The notes under the pieces: model-generated | Seen by the model: only the letters and a program-made list of their open reading frames with translations | Database searches by the model: none | Told to the model about the DNA's origin: nothing | Assembly (NCBI GenBank): GCA_003153435.1 | Contig: PLYR01000089.1 | Location: 1 to 48,456 of the forward strand | DNA length: 48,456 nucleotides | Direction: 5' to 3' | Origin: Bacteroidota bacterium | Lineage (GTDB): Bacteria > Bacteroidota > Bacteroidia > Palsa-965 | Position numbers and translations under genes: made by a program | Part shown: in pieces, positions 1 to 9,225 of the stretch | Numbering within the stretch: position 1 is the stretch's first letter | Layout of the letters: every line of letters starts with the position of its first letter

Positions 1-1
1 T

Positions 2-142
2 GATTCTGACTGGCCAATAATCAGCCATATTTTCCCAAAAGCTGTACTTATTACAATCCCTGACGCTGGTCATTGGGTACATGCGGAACAACCTAAACTT
101 TTCTTTGAATCTGTTAAACTGATTCTGGAAGAGCTCCAATAA
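2..142 (+). CDS. Alpha/beta-fold hydrolase, C-terminal fragment (5' end outside window)
   Basis: An open frame enters from the left edge and stops with TAA at 140-142, giving the last 46 residues of a protein. The segment PDAGHWVHAEQP is the usual context of the catalytic His in alpha/beta hydrolases: a Gly-His pair followed by a short helix with an acidic residue and Pro. The tail ending EELQ matches the length normally left after that His. The nucleophile and the acid lie outside the window, so the substrate (esterase, epoxide hydrolase, dehalogenase or other) cannot be inferred. It reads toward the next gene but is separated by 195 nt that hold a promoter, so it is probably a separate transcription unit. 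Confidence 0.75.
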   Translation, partial: DSDWPIISHIFPKAVLITIPDAGHWVHAEQPKLFFESVKLILEELQ

Positions 143-289
143 CAACCTCAGGCATTTTCAAATCGTATAAAATCACCTTTGGTACATTTTTCCTTGGCTT
201 TCCTTCTCATTTTCAGTCAACAGATGCTATTCATAGCATAAATAGAGGTGATCAAAGGCATAGATAGTTTCCTGTTTATGAAAAAACTC

Positions 290-297
290 TACTTTTG
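290..297 (+). promoter_or_regulatory. Bacteroidota-type -7 element TACTTTTG
   Basis: The octamer matches TAnnTTTG and lies 40 nt before the start codon of the deoxyhypusine synthase-like gene. The expected -33 position holds only a partial match (TTTC at 268-271, 18 nt upstream). A 7-bp inverted repeat (ATGCTAT/ATAGCAT, 224-239) lies further upstream. The rest of the 143-337 gap shows nothing recognisable. Confidence 0.55.
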
Positions 298-337
298 CAT
301 TGAAAATTTAGTAAATCCATATTTTTAAAGTCGACTT

Positions 338-1312
338 ATGAACAGAGGACCAATTTCACAATTTATTGAAAAACATTATAAGCACTTTAACTCTGCGGCA
401 CTTGTAGACGCTGCTAAAGGTTATGAAACCCATCTGAATGAAGGGGGCAAGATGATGGTTACTCTGGCCGGGGCCATGAGTACAGCTGAGCTTGGCAAAT
501 CATTTGCAGAAATGATTCGCCAGGGGAAGGTGGATATTATCTCCTGTACAGGAGCTAACCTGGAGGAGGATATAATGAACCTTGTTGCACACTCACATTA
601 TAAACGGGTTCCACATTATCGTGACCTTAGTCCGGAAGATGAATGGGACTTGCTGGAGAACCATTACAACCGTGTTACAGATACCTGCATTCCTGAAGAA
701 GAAGCTTTCAGGAGGCTCCAGAAACATATCCATAAAATCTGGAAAGATGCAGAAACAGCAGGGAAGCGTTTTTTTCCTCATGAATATATGTACAAAATTC
801 TGCTCTCTGGAGAGCTGAAACAGTATTATGAAATTGATCCAAAAGATTCATGGATGCTTGCGGCAGCTGAGAAGAATATTCCGATTATTGTTCCGGGCTG
901 GGAAGATTCCACAATGGGAAATATATTCGCTTCCTACTGCATCAAAGGAGAACTTCAGGCCTCTACCATGAAATCAGGAATTGAGTATATGGTTTGGCTT
1001 GCTGATTGGTACCGTAAAAACTCTTCCGGCAAGGGAGTTGGTTTCTTTCAAATTGGAGGTGGGATAGCAGGCGATTTTCCAATTTGCGTGGTGCCTATGA
1101 TGTACCAGGATCTTGAATGGCATGATGTGCCCTTCTGGTCTTATTTCTGTCAGATCTCTGATTCAACAACGAGCTACGGTTCTTATTCCGGTGCTGTACC
1201 AAATGAAAAAATTACCTGGGGTAAACTGGATATAAAGACTCCGAAATTTATTGTGGAATCTGATGCTACTATCGTAGCTCCCCTTATTTTTTCCTGGGTC
1301 TTGGGATGGTAA
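338..1312 (+). CDS. Deoxyhypusine synthase family protein
   Basis: This 324-residue cytosolic protein belongs to the NAD-dependent deoxyhypusine synthase family. The N-terminal part has the family features VTLAGAMSTAELGKS and SCTGANLEED, and the C-terminal part has the motif WGK, whose Lys (about residue 296) matches the catalytic Lys that carries the aminobutyl intermediate in eukaryotic enzymes. The ending ESDATIVAPLIFSW is also typical. Bacteria have no eIF5A, so protein hypusination is not expected. Characterised bacterial relatives make homospermidine or related polyamines, and a polyamine aminobutyl transfer is the likely role here. It starts at ATG after a promoter and is followed 33 nt later by fumC, possibly in the same transcript. 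Family assignment is firm; the substrate is inferred. Confidence 0.88.
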   Translation: MNRGPISQFIEKHYKHFNSAALVDAAKGYETHLNEGGKMMVTLAGAMSTAELGKSFAEMIRQGKVDIISCTGANLEEDIMNLVAHSHYKRVPHYRDLSPEDEWDLLENHYNRVTDTCIPEEEAFRRLQKHIHKIWKDAETAGKRFFPHEYMYKILLSGELKQYYEIDPKDSWMLAAAEKNIPIIVPGWEDSTMGNIFASYCIKGELQASTMKSGIEYMVWLADWYRKNSSGKGVGFFQIGGGIAGDFPICVVPMMYQDLEWHDVPFWSYFCQISDSTTSYGSYSGAVPNEKITWGKLDIKTPKFIVESDATIVAPLIFSWVLGW

Positions 1313-1345
1313 GCCGATATAAATTATTTTTTTAAAACCCATTAC

Positions 1346-2761
1346 ATGAATACAACAACAGAAAAAAAGTACCGTATCGAAAAAGATACTATGGGTGAAG
1401 TCCAGGTTCCTGCTGATAAATATTGGGGAGCACAAACCGAACGATCCCGCAACAACTTTAAGATCGGGCCTGAAGGCAGCATGCCAAAAGAAATTATTTA
1501 TGCCTTCGGTTATCTCAAGAAAGCTGCAGCCCACGCTAACTTTGAGTTGGGAGTTCTTAGCGCAGAAAAGAGGGATATGATTTCGGCTGTTTGTGAAGAG
1601 ATTATTGCAGGAAAGCTCGACGATCAGTTCCCTTTAGTTATTTGGCAGACAGGGTCTGGAACACAAAGTAATATGAATGCAAACGAAGTTATTGCTTACA
1701 GAGCTCATGTAATTCATGGGGGAAAGTTGAGTGACGAGAAGAAAATCTTGCACCCGAATGATGACGTTAATAAGTCACAGTCTTCCAATGATACATTTCC
1801 TACGGCTATGCATATCGCCGCCTACAAACAGGTTGTCGATATTACCATTCCTGGAATGGAGAAACTGAGGGACACTCTCCTTAAGAAAAGTAAAGACTAC
1901 GCCGGAATTGTAAAAACGGGTCGGACACATTTTATGGATGCAACCCCGCTTACACTCGGACAGGAATTTTCAGGTTATTCCCAGCAGATTACAAACAGCA
2001 TTCGTGCCCTTCGTAATGCATTGGGTGCTGTAAGCGAACTTGCTCTCGGTGGAACAGCTGTAGGTACAGGCCTTAACACCCCAAAAGGTTATGACATACT
2101 TGTGGCCAAAAAAATTGCTGATTTTACCGGATACCCTTTCATCACTGCTCCGAACAAATTTGAAGCACTCGCAGCACACGATGCAATGGTCGAACTTTCA
2201 GGTGCCCTTAAACGTTCGGCTGTAGCGTTAATGAAAATAGCTAACGATATCCGCATGTTAAGCTCTGGCCCGCGTTGTGGCATAGGTGAACTTATTATCC
2301 CCGATAATGAGCCTGGATCATCCATTATGCCAGGAAAAGTAAATCCAACACAACCTGAAGCACTGACAATGGTTTGTGCACAGGTTATGGGTAATGATAC
2401 GGCTGTTTCAGTCGGAGGTTCCATGGGGCATTTCGAACTGAATGTTTTCAAACCAGTTATTGCAAGTAATGTACTTCAATCTGCCCTCCTTATCGGAGAA
2501 GCCTGTGTATCCTTTAATGATAAGTGCGCAGTGGGTATTGAGCCCAATCTGCCAGTATTAAAGCAGCATCTCGAAAATTCCCTGATGCTTGTTACTGCTC
2601 TGAACACTCATATCGGTTACGAAAATGCCGCTAAAATTGCGAAGAAGGCGCATAAGGAGAATAAAACCTTACGAGAAGCTGCAATCGCATTAGGGCTGGT
2701 AACTAATGAACAATTCGATCTTTGGGTGAAACCCGAGGACATGACCGGATCCTTAAAATAA
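1346..2761 (+). CDS. fumC: Class II fumarate hydratase (fumarase C)
   Basis: The 471-residue product catalyses reversible hydration of fumarate to L-malate in the TCA cycle and is expected to be a cytosolic homotetramer without Fe-S clusters. The superfamily signature [10 protein letters not shown] is at residues 324-333 and contains the catalytic Ser. The [16 protein letters not shown] region carries the active-site His (about 195), and the substrate-binding segment [13 protein letters not shown] is present. Length and the [10 protein letters not shown] wording match FumC rather than aspartase or argininosuccinate lyase. ATG is 33 nt after the upstream gene, and the downstream gene starts 2 nt after its TAA, suggesting co-transcription. 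Confidence 0.96.
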   Translation: MNTTTEKKYRIEKDTMGEVQVPADKYWGAQTERSRNNFKIGPEGSMPKEIIYAFGYLKKAAAHANFELGVLSAEKRDMISAVCEEIIAGKLDDQFPLVIWQTGSGTQSNMNANEVIAYRAHVIHGGKLSDEKKILHPNDDVNKSQSSNDTFPTAMHIAAYKQVVDITIPGMEKLRDTLLKKSKDYAGIVKTGRTHFMDATPLTLGQEFSGYSQQITNSIRALRNALGAVSELALGGTAVGTGLNTPKGYDILVAKKIADFTGYPFITAPNKFEALAAHDAMVELSGALKRSAVALMKIANDIRMLSSGPRCGIGELIIPDNEPGSSIMPGKVNPTQPEALTMVCAQVMGNDTAVSVGGSMGHFELNVFKPVIASNVLQSALLIGEACVSFNDKCAVGIEPNLPVLKQHLENSLMLVTALNTHIGYENAAKIAKKAHKENKTLREAAIALGLVTNEQFDLWVKPEDMTGSLK

Positions 2762-2763
2762 TT

Positions 2764-3390
2764 GTGAAAACATTTATATGTTATCTACTTGTTTCCTTTT
2801 CATGTCTGACAGTTTTTGCACAGAGTGCTGATACCGTCCAGGTAGCCCGTAAGCATCATCATAAAACCGAGTCGACCAATCTAAAAGAAGAGATTACTGT
2901 TGACGGGAAGCGCTTCAGGGTTTACAACAATTGGATGAACGTAGGCACCGGGGAAGGCCTCAATAGTGCACTGGCTCTTCCTCAGAACATGCTGGATGTA
3001 AACCTGCATTTTCATGTCAAAAAGAATTATTTTCAATTGGGAACCTACCTGAGTGGTGACCGTTTCCTAAGTTTCAACAATTACAATCTTCATCTTTGTT
3101 ACGGAAAGCGGTGGGAAAACGCAAAACGGAACATCTTCATCTGCGCCGGCCCATCTTATTCATGGGGCTTCCCATTTATACATGGAATATACGATCCGGG
3201 CATTTACAGGGCCTATGGCGGTTATGCAGACGTCCAATACATCTATAAACTAGCTTATGATCTTGGTATCGGAGCTTCAGCCTTTGCGGATATCAATACC
3301 AGGCAAACCGTATACGGCTTACGTCTAGAGCTTTATTTTTCTGGTGCTTTTCGTGGGGAAGGGAAGAAAAAGGCTTCCTGGATGAAATGA
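2764..3390 (+). CDS. Exported protein of unknown function, possibly outer-membrane
   Basis: I do not recognise the family. I place the start at the GTG at 2764, two nt after the fumC stop, because it gives a clean signal peptide (VKTFICYLLVSF...FA, cut before Q). An in-frame ATG at 2722 would overlap fumC by 40 nt and put charged residues before the signal. The 208-residue product has a His/Lys-rich stretch after cleavage (RKHHHK). It then shows alternating Gly/aromatic segments (YFQLGTYLSGDRFLSFNNYNL, GPSYSWGFPF, GIGASAFADI, YGLRLELYFSG) that look like short amphipathic beta strands, consistent with a small outer-membrane or periplasmic beta protein. The end is Lys-rich. It is convergent with manC, 37 nt apart, with no evident terminator. 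Confidence 0.7.
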   Translation: MKTFICYLLVSFSCLTVFAQSADTVQVARKHHHKTESTNLKEEITVDGKRFRVYNNWMNVGTGEGLNSALALPQNMLDVNLHFHVKKNYFQLGTYLSGDRFLSFNNYNLHLCYGKRWENAKRNIFICAGPSYSWGFPFIHGIYDPGIYRAYGGYADVQYIYKLAYDLGIGASAFADINTRQTVYGLRLELYFSGAFRGEGKKKASWMK

Positions 3391-3427
3391 GTTCACGAAA
3401 GAGTCGGTTGGAGCAGGCTGGTATCAA

Positions 3428-4534
3428 TTACACAAACCGATCTCCTCTTTTCACTTTCACATCGTTCACAATGTTACGAATTTGCTGTTCATCCTGTTTC
3501 TTGCAGATCAGTAGGATACCATCAGATTCGGCAACAATATACCCGTCCAGTCCTTCAATAACTACAAGCTTATCTTTCGGAACATGGACAATACAATTTT
3601 TGGTATCATAGAGCATCACATTCTTTCCCACCAGCGCATTCGCATTTTCACTCTTCTTAATATGATCATAGAGAGAGCCCCAGGTCCCTAAATCACTCCA
3701 GCCTATAATGGAGGAACGAACGTATACATTCTCCGCCTTTTCCATCACCGCATAATCAATAGAAACATTTTTACACTTACTATAGACTCCACGAATAAAT
3801 TCGGGTTCCTTGTCTGTATTGTAAATTTCCTTGCCTTCACTGAACAGTGCGGACATATCGGGAAGACTACGTTCCAGTTCCGAAATAATACTCTTCACGC
3901 TCCAGATAAAGATTCCGGAATTCCATAGAAAATCACCACTTTCCATAAAGAAACGGGCCATATCATGATCAGGCTTTTCTGTAAATGTTTTAACCTTTTT
4001 AATCCGATGATCCTTTTCTTTTAATTCCGATTCACGAAACTGAATGTACCCATAACCAGTATCAGGGCGAGTCGGGTTTATTCCAAGAGTGACCAGACAA
4101 TCCTCTGAGGCTGCCTTGCGGAAGGAAGAACGGATCGCTTTAATAAAAGTATCCTCTTTAGTGATGAGATGATCACTCGGAGCAACCACCATTACTGCAT
4201 CCGGATTGATTGAAGCAATCCGGTAAGCTGCATAAGCAATACAAGGGGCTGTGTTTTTTCTTGCAGGCTCTGAAAGAATATTTTGCAAAGGAAGTTCAGG
4301 TAACTGCTCCCTCACAAGAGCTATGTAGGACTCATTCGTCACAACAATAATATTTTCTTTCCGGCAGATACGAACAAACCGATCATACGTTTGCTGAAGC
4401 AGGGTCTTGCCCATTCCCAGTACGTCTATAAATTGCTTGGGGTGTTCAGTCCGGCTCATGGGCCAAAAACGGCTGCCTACGCCACCAGCCATAATTACAC
4501 AATATTCGTTTTTTGATTTTGTTTCTGCAGTCAT
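3428..4534 (-). CDS. manC: Mannose-1-phosphate guanylyltransferase
   Basis: The product (368 residues) makes GDP-mannose from GTP and mannose-1-phosphate for glycan and surface polysaccharide synthesis. The nucleotidyltransferase signature GGVGSRFWPMSR is at residues 17-28, followed by HPKQF. Further conserved blocks are SEPARKNTAPCIAYA (guanine and metal site) and VAPSDH. The GYGYI and FTEKP segments of sugar-1-phosphate binding follow. It is the short monofunctional form, lacking the C-terminal cupin isomerase domain of bifunctional ManC/AlgA. It begins 26 nt after the aminotransferase gene on the same strand and is probably co-transcribed with it. Confidence 0.92.
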   Translation of the reverse strand: MTAETKSKNEYCVIMAGGVGSRFWPMSRTEHPKQFIDVLGMGKTLLQQTYDRFVRICRKENIIVVTNESYIALVREQLPELPLQNILSEPARKNTAPCIAYAAYRIASINPDAVMVVAPSDHLITKEDTFIKAIRSSFRKAASEDCLVTLGINPTRPDTGYGYIQFRESELKEKDHRIKKVKTFTEKPDHDMARFFMESGDFLWNSGIFIWSVKSIISELERSLPDMSALFSEGKEIYNTDKEPEFIRGVYSKCKNVSIDYAVMEKAENVYVRSSIIGWSDLGTWGSLYDHIKKSENANALVGKNVMLYDTKNCIVHVPKDKLVVIEGLDGYIVAESDGILLICKKQDEQQIRNIVNDVKVKRGDRFV

Positions 4535-4560
4535 AAAAATTCTATGCTTTCCGGTTTCCT

Positions 4561-5853
4561 TTACGAAAGTTTGCTGATTGCTTTTCTCAGGTTTGAAATA
4601 ATTACTTCCACATCTTCCAATTTACAAGTCCCCACAGAAAGGCGATACCAGCTTGACTCCGGAGAAGTCCCGAATGCATAGAATGGCACGAGGGCTACCT
4701 TTGCCTCGTCCAGGATGTATTTGGTAATATCCATTGTCGTGTTCAAAGCAACACCAGAATCCATTTTCTTTCCATTCAGGCTGAACAGAACGGTGAGATA
4801 TATTGCACCTTCAGGCGCAATAGAATCGACAGAAAAGCCTTCTTCTTTCAATTTCTGAAAGCCAGCATGAAAGGCAACCAAACGGTCATTCACCTTTGCT
4901 TTTATCTGGTCAAGATAGGCATCATATGCCTCGGTATCAGCTAAGAATTTTGAAGTGGCCACTTGTTCAGCTTTCGGAGCCCAAGCTCCGACATGCGTCA
5001 GGATGGATTTAATTTTATCAGTGATTCTTTTGGGGCCAAAGGTCCACCCCACTCTCACCCCAGTTGAGGCCAGTGACTTCGAAATCCCATCAACAAACAC
5101 AGTGTAGTTCCTCATCTCTGGGCGCAAGCTTACAGGGTCATAATGGTGAGTTTCACCGAAACAAAGGTTCCAGTAAATCTGATCGTACATGAGGTAAAGG
5201 GGCTTTTTGTTTGCCGCATTTCGCTTAACATTTTCCTCAAGGATGAGATCACAGATTTCCTCCAGGTCTTTTTTCTTAAATGTTGTACCGGTAGGGTTTA
5301 AAGGGGAACAGAGCGCAATGAGATTGGCTTCTGAAATAAAAGGTGCAAATTCAGCAGCAGTCGGCATGAATTTGTTTTCATGCTTCGTTTCAATGATTTG
5401 TTGTTTTGCCCAGTTCAAATAGGTATAATGATTGTTGTTCCAAGAAGGCACGGGGAAGAGAACCGTATCCCCTACATCTACCAGCGCTCTGAAAATAGCA
5501 TAGATTACAGGGCGGGCACCACCGGCGATTACAATTTCATCTGGTTTATATTCCAATCCTCCTTTCCGCTTCAAAAAAGCAGAAACGGCAGCTCTAAGCT
5601 CAGGCATTCCTTCAGCAACCGGGTAGTTGGTCTCATCCGCCTGGTAAGCATCGATAATGGCTTTCTTTAGTCCGGAAGGAATAGGGAATATCTTAGGATT
5701 AAAATCACCAATAGTGAGATTATAGATTTTTTCTCCATTCTTGATTTTTTCATTAACCTCGGATGCGAGTTTAATAATTTCTGAGCCGATAATATTTTCA
5801 GCAATTGCAGATACCTTCAGGTCTTTCTTATTGATAACAGTGGTTGTGCTCAT
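4561..5853 (-). CDS. Pyridoxal-phosphate aminotransferase, class I/II (aspartate aminotransferase-like)
   Basis: A 430-residue fold-type I PLP enzyme. Visible features are the N-terminal substrate region (LTIGDFNPKIFPIP), the NYPVAEGMPELRAA block, the CSPLNPTGT segment with the conserved Asn, MYDQIYW (Asp and Tyr contacts to PLP), and DGISKSLASTGVRVGW with the Schiff-base Lys at 259. The late Arg that binds the alpha-carboxylate lies in SWYRLSVG. Such proteins transfer amino groups between amino acids and 2-oxoacids; the side-chain specificity cannot be read from sequence. The linkage to manC gives no obvious pathway. ATG at 5853; no clear promoter in the 140-nt gap upstream. Confidence 0.88.
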   Translation of the reverse strand: MSTTTVINKKDLKVSAIAENIIGSEIIKLASEVNEKIKNGEKIYNLTIGDFNPKIFPIPSGLKKAIIDAYQADETNYPVAEGMPELRAAVSAFLKRKGGLEYKPDEIVIAGGARPVIYAIFRALVDVGDTVLFPVPSWNNNHYTYLNWAKQQIIETKHENKFMPTAAEFAPFISEANLIALCSPLNPTGTTFKKKDLEEICDLILEENVKRNAANKKPLYLMYDQIYWNLCFGETHHYDPVSLRPEMRNYTVFVDGISKSLASTGVRVGWTFGPKRITDKIKSILTHVGAWAPKAEQVATSKFLADTEAYDAYLDQIKAKVNDRLVAFHAGFQKLKEEGFSVDSIAPEGAIYLTVLFSLNGKKMDSGVALNTTMDITKYILDEAKVALVPFYAFGTSPESSWYRLSVGTCKLEDVEVIISNLRKAISKLS

Positions 5854-5993
5854 AGGGCTACAATGGAAATCGGTAAATGTACTCAGTTTAGTAATTTCAG
5901 CAAAGAATTAGTTTACAAGGTAAGTAAAAAGTTGCATTCTCCGAAAGATGTGAATCTGACAGACAAATAGAAAAAAAGGGGGTTAGAGTGATT

Positions 5994-6650
5994 TTAGCTG
6001 AATAAGCTTTCTGTTACGATGGTTACCTCACAGAGGGGGCTAAACAAGTATTTTCGTTGGGTTCCCAATTCGAGGCAGGTTATCCTCTTCCTGATCCTAT
6101 CCCCTTTCCGGAAATGCCTTCCTTTTCCAAAAACAAACACGGAACCTGGCGGGAGCTCTTCCAGAAAAACAGACCCATTTGCCTTGTCATAACGCTTCAA
6201 CACACGAAGTAACCCAATGTCAGAGCAACTGGAAGCTAATGGGTTTTTCAGATAACGACTTAGGGAGTGATGTAAATCCTCAGGAAAAAAGCTCAACTTA
6301 AAAAAGGGTTGCATGAGCTGACGAAACTCTATTTTCCACTCTTCTCCATGAGGTTTAACATTATCCCCATGCTTTTTGAAATTAGACAGGTGAGCAATTT
6401 CGTGCACAAGGGTAACAAGGAATGCGTAAGGATTCAGATCCCGGTTGATAGAGATATGGTGATTGGTGTGACGAAGTGGCGGGCGGTAGTCGCCATATTT
6501 TGAACTACGGCTCTTCTTTATCTTCAACTTAAAATCAAATGTAACAATCCACTCGGCAATCAAGGGTACAGCAGGAGCAGGAATATACTTATGCAGAATC
6601 GACTTGTTTCTTTCCAGCTGCGTCATATTCGGTTTCTTCGGCTTCGTCAA
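5994..6650 (-). CDS. SprT-like zinc metalloprotease domain protein
   Basis: The 218-residue protein carries the HEIAH zinc motif (H83, E84, H87) in LVTLVHEIAHLSNF and a downstream H101 (KPHGEEW), the HExxH...H arrangement of the SprT/Spartan domain. The C-terminal third lacks the four-Cys zinc ribbon seen in Spartan-type proteins and instead looks like a small beta domain (GSVFVFGKGRHFRKGDRIRKR). Eukaryotic relatives cleave DNA-protein crosslinks; bacterial SprT proteins are poorly characterised, so only a putative protease role is proposed. Basic residues are abundant, which would suit nucleic-acid proximity. A second in-frame ATG eight codons in is possible. A TATTTTTG element lies just upstream. 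Confidence 0.82.
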   Translation of the reverse strand: MTKPKKPNMTQLERNKSILHKYIPAPAVPLIAEWIVTFDFKLKIKKSRSSKYGDYRPPLRHTNHHISINRDLNPYAFLVTLVHEIAHLSNFKKHGDNVKPHGEEWKIEFRQLMQPFFKLSFFPEDLHHSLSRYLKNPLASSCSDIGLLRVLKRYDKANGSVFLEELPPGSVFVFGKGRHFRKGDRIRKRITCLELGTQRKYLFSPLCEVTIVTESLFS

Positions 6651-6661
6651 GTATATTTCTG

Positions 6662-6669
6662 CAAAAATA
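6662..6669 (-). promoter_or_regulatory. -7 element TATTTTTG for the SprT-like gene
   Basis: Read on the minus strand this is TATTTTTG, 11 nt before the ATG at 6650. A TTTCG tract (6690-6694) lies 20 nt upstream, a weak -33 match. It sits in the 65-nt gap after feoB, suggesting that the protease gene is not purely dependent on feo transcription. Confidence 0.4.
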
Positions 6670-6715
6670 ACAAGGAGAGATCGAAAATCCGAAACGGGTT
6701 ATCAACAATTGGATT

Positions 6716-8857
6716 TTATTTCAAAATATGATAAACTGCAAAGCTTGCAGCATATGCTAGCACGCCCATATAACAGAATTGAATCAAAGGCCATTTCCAG
6801 CTTTTTGTTTCCCGATATACCACCGCAACAGTACTCATACATTGCATTGCAAATGCATAGAATATCATAAGTGAGATTGCCACGGCCAGACTGTAAACTT
6901 TTTTACCTGTAACCGGGTCTTTTTCGTCAATCATTTTTTCACGTATGGAACGTGAATTCTCCTTATCGCCAACGCTGTATATTGTTGCCATCGTACCCAC
7001 GAACACCTCTCTAGCTGCAAAAGAAGTGATCAGAGAAATACCAATTTTCCAATCATAGCCCAAGGGACGAATGACTGGTTCAATCCATTTACCTATTACT
7101 CCAGCATAGGAAGCTTCCAGCTTCTCTGCAGCTTTCTTGGGTTCCAGGTCAGTTCCAGGCATTGCATGAGTGGAGGAAGCATATTTTCTATCAATCTCTT
7201 CCATTCGTTTACCAGGTGCATGAGAAGATAACATCCAAAGAATCACCGAAATTGCAACGATCACTTTACCAGCCTCAAAGAGGAAAACCTTCACCTTTTC
7301 ATAAATAGTATAAAAAACCGAACTCCATTTCGGGGTCTGATAAACGGGCATTTCCATAATAAAATAACTTTTTTCCTTTGCTTTGAGAATGAATTTCATG
7401 ATCCATGCCGAGAACAGAGCAGCAGTGAAACCGATCAGGTACATAGCCATCAGAATCAAACCCTGCATATTGAAGAAAATAAGTTTTTTATCGGGCGGTA
7501 CAACCAGAGAGATCAGCAACGTATACACAGGCAGTCTCGCCGAACAGCTCATTAGAGGTGTTACGAGAATAGTAATCATTCTTTCTTTCCAGTTTCCTAT
7601 CGTCCGTGCGCTCATAATAGCCGGAACCGCACAAGCTACACCACTGATCAGAGGAATGACTGATTTGCCGTTCAACCCGAACTTCCGCATCATTTTGTCC
7701 ATAATAAAACTTACCCTTGCCATATATCCGGTGTCTTCAAGAATCGCGATAAAAGCGAACAAGAGTGCAATCTGAGGCACGAAAACTACTACACCACTCA
7801 GTCCGGCAAGGATCCCGTTTACGAACAAAGCAGAAAGTTCTCCAGTAGGCAGGTGAGCCGAACTCCATTTAGAGATCCCGACAAAAAGAGATTCGAGCCA
7901 CTCCATTGGATAAGCAGCAAGGAAAAAGATAGATTGAAAGAGCAGGAACAACACCACCAGAAAAATAACATATCCCCAGATGTGATGTGTCAACACTTCA
8001 TCTATTCGCTTTGTAACGGTTTTACTGGATTTTGATTTCTCCTCAACTGAATCAGCTACTATTATTCCGATTGAATGGAAGCGCACCACACTCTCATTAG
8101 CTTGAAAAGCGGTTGGATCAAAGCTATATTTCTTCAGTAGAGCCTCAATCCTCTTCTTTACTTCTGGTTTGAGGCCAGTATAATGCTTATAATTATTAAG
8201 TATTTGCCATACTGCATAGGAACCTGTTACGGGGAGGATTTGAGTTAAGTCCTCCAACAGAGCGGGGTCCGGTTTTTTTGTGAAAAAAATTTGGGAGGAA
8301 AGTGGTACAGGCTCTGTTAAGGTTTTGAGGAGTTCATCTACACCTTCTTTTTTCCTAGCATTCGTATAAAGAATTGGAATCTCTAAATGGGATCTGAGCT
8401 TTTCGAGGTTTATAGTAATCCCTCTTTGCTCCATAACATCCTTCATGTTGAGCACCAGAATAACTGGTCGCCTCAACTCAATGAGCTGAGTGACAAGAAA
8501 CAGATTCCTTTTTATATTGGAAGCATCTGCAATTACAACTGTACAGTCGGGATAATCACCGTTCGCCGGATCACAAAGCACATCAAAGGTGACCTGCTCG
8601 TCAAGAGACTTGGGGTAAAGACTATACGTGCCAGGGAGGTCGATAAATTGAATCTCCGTGAGTCCTGCTCCTTTACCCGGATTGTGCTTTGCATAACCAG
8701 TCTTCTTATCAACTGTTACACCTGGAAAATTTCCGGTACGCTGGTTCATGCCTGTGAGGGCATTAAAAAGTGTTGATTTCCCGCTGTTGGGATTTCCAAC
8801 CAAGGCGACCTTCAGCGTTGTTAAAGGTGATTTTTCAATCGATCCACGTTGCTCCAT
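6716..8857 (-). CDS. feoB: Ferrous iron transport protein B
   Basis: FeoB (713 residues from this start) is the inner-membrane Fe(II) transporter. Its N-terminal G domain has G1 GNPNSGKST at 21-29, DLPGTYS (G3) and NMKD (G4), followed by a helical spacer domain. A membrane domain with Gly/Ser-rich gate segments (SGVACAVPAIMSAR; ITSFAAREVFVG) follows. I chose the ATG at 8857: it has a purine-rich ribosome site (AAGGGAAGAGGA) directly upstream and begins just before the G domain. The longer in-frame start at 8968 would run 83 nt into feoA. feoA is 28 nt upstream on the same strand. The C-terminus ends after a last hydrophobic helix, with no FeoC-like extension. Confidence 0.95.
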   Translation of the reverse strand: MEQRGSIEKSPLTTLKVALVGNPNSGKSTLFNALTGMNQRTGNFPGVTVDKKTGYAKHNPGKGAGLTEIQFIDLPGTYSLYPKSLDEQVTFDVLCDPANGDYPDCTVVIADASNIKRNLFLVTQLIELRRPVILVLNMKDVMEQRGITINLEKLRSHLEIPILYTNARKKEGVDELLKTLTEPVPLSSQIFFTKKPDPALLEDLTQILPVTGSYAVWQILNNYKHYTGLKPEVKKRIEALLKKYSFDPTAFQANESVVRFHSIGIIVADSVEEKSKSSKTVTKRIDEVLTHHIWGYVIFLVVLFLLFQSIFFLAAYPMEWLESLFVGISKWSSAHLPTGELSALFVNGILAGLSGVVVFVPQIALLFAFIAILEDTGYMARVSFIMDKMMRKFGLNGKSVIPLISGVACAVPAIMSARTIGNWKERMITILVTPLMSCSARLPVYTLLISLVVPPDKKLIFFNMQGLILMAMYLIGFTAALFSAWIMKFILKAKEKSYFIMEMPVYQTPKWSSVFYTIYEKVKVFLFEAGKVIVAISVILWMLSSHAPGKRMEEIDRKYASSTHAMPGTDLEPKKAAEKLEASYAGVIGKWIEPVIRPLGYDWKIGISLITSFAAREVFVGTMATIYSVGDKENSRSIREKMIDEKDPVTGKKVYSLAVAISLMIFYAFAMQCMSTVAVVYRETKSWKWPLIQFCYMGVLAYAASFAVYHILK

Positions 8858-8885
8858 TCCTCTTCCCTTAGAAATTAAATGAGGT

Positions 8886-9128
8886 TTATGATGCCAGTAA
8901 GTGAATGAGAACCGTTGACGCTTCAGCTTTCCGCAAGCTGAGCATATATCCAGAGACCGTAATTGCAATAGGATCGCCCATGGGGGCTACTTTCACAAGT
9001 TGAACCCTTTCGCCCGGAGTACATCCCATTTCCAGCAGCTTCAGGGACATGATAGGATCTGTAAAGGAATCGATTATGCCGATTTGACCAATTTTAAGCT
9101 GAGAAAGATTGTGGGCTGATAGGGGCAT
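8886..9128 (-). CDS. feoA: Ferrous iron transport protein A
   Basis: The 80-residue product is a small SH3-like FeoA protein, a cytosolic partner or regulator of FeoB. Diagnostic features are KIGQIGIID near the start, LLEMGCTPGERVQLVK in the middle, and GDPIAITVSGYMLSLRKAEASTVLI at the end. Length is normal for the family. It is the first gene of the feoA-feoB pair, 28 nt before feoB, with a good -7 element upstream. No Fur box was recognised by eye. Confidence 0.93.
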   Translation of the reverse strand: MPLSAHNLSQLKIGQIGIIDSFTDPIMSLKLLEMGCTPGERVQLVKVAPMGDPIAITVSGYMLSLRKAEASTVLIHLLAS

Positions 9129-9151
9129 AAATAAAGTGCTGATTTTCTAAG

Positions 9152-9159
9152 CAAAGATA
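9152..9159 (-). promoter_or_regulatory. -7 element TATCTTTG for feoAB
   Basis: The minus strand reads TATCTTTG, a perfect TAnnTTTG match, 23 nt before the feoA ATG. No TTG is seen at the usual -33 distance, so the promoter may need an activator or be weak. Confidence 0.55.
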
Positions 9160-9225
9160 GGAATACGCAGAAATTGTAGAGCTTGACCCCTATACCCTAA
9201 AACAGGTATTTTATGATTTTAGCCA

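Noticed and set aside
338-1312. True protein hypusination system
   Set aside because: Bacteria lack eIF5A, and no deoxyhypusine hydroxylase or eIF5A-like gene is in the window; a polyamine enzyme is the more economical reading.
2089-2451. 120-codon minus-strand frame inside fumC
   Set aside because: It mirrors the conserved fumarase signature region; no promoter or ribosome site.
8858-8968. Longer N-terminus for FeoB
   Set aside because: The extension overlaps feoA by 83 nt, lacks similarity to FeoB proteins, and the internal ATG has a good purine-rich ribosome site.
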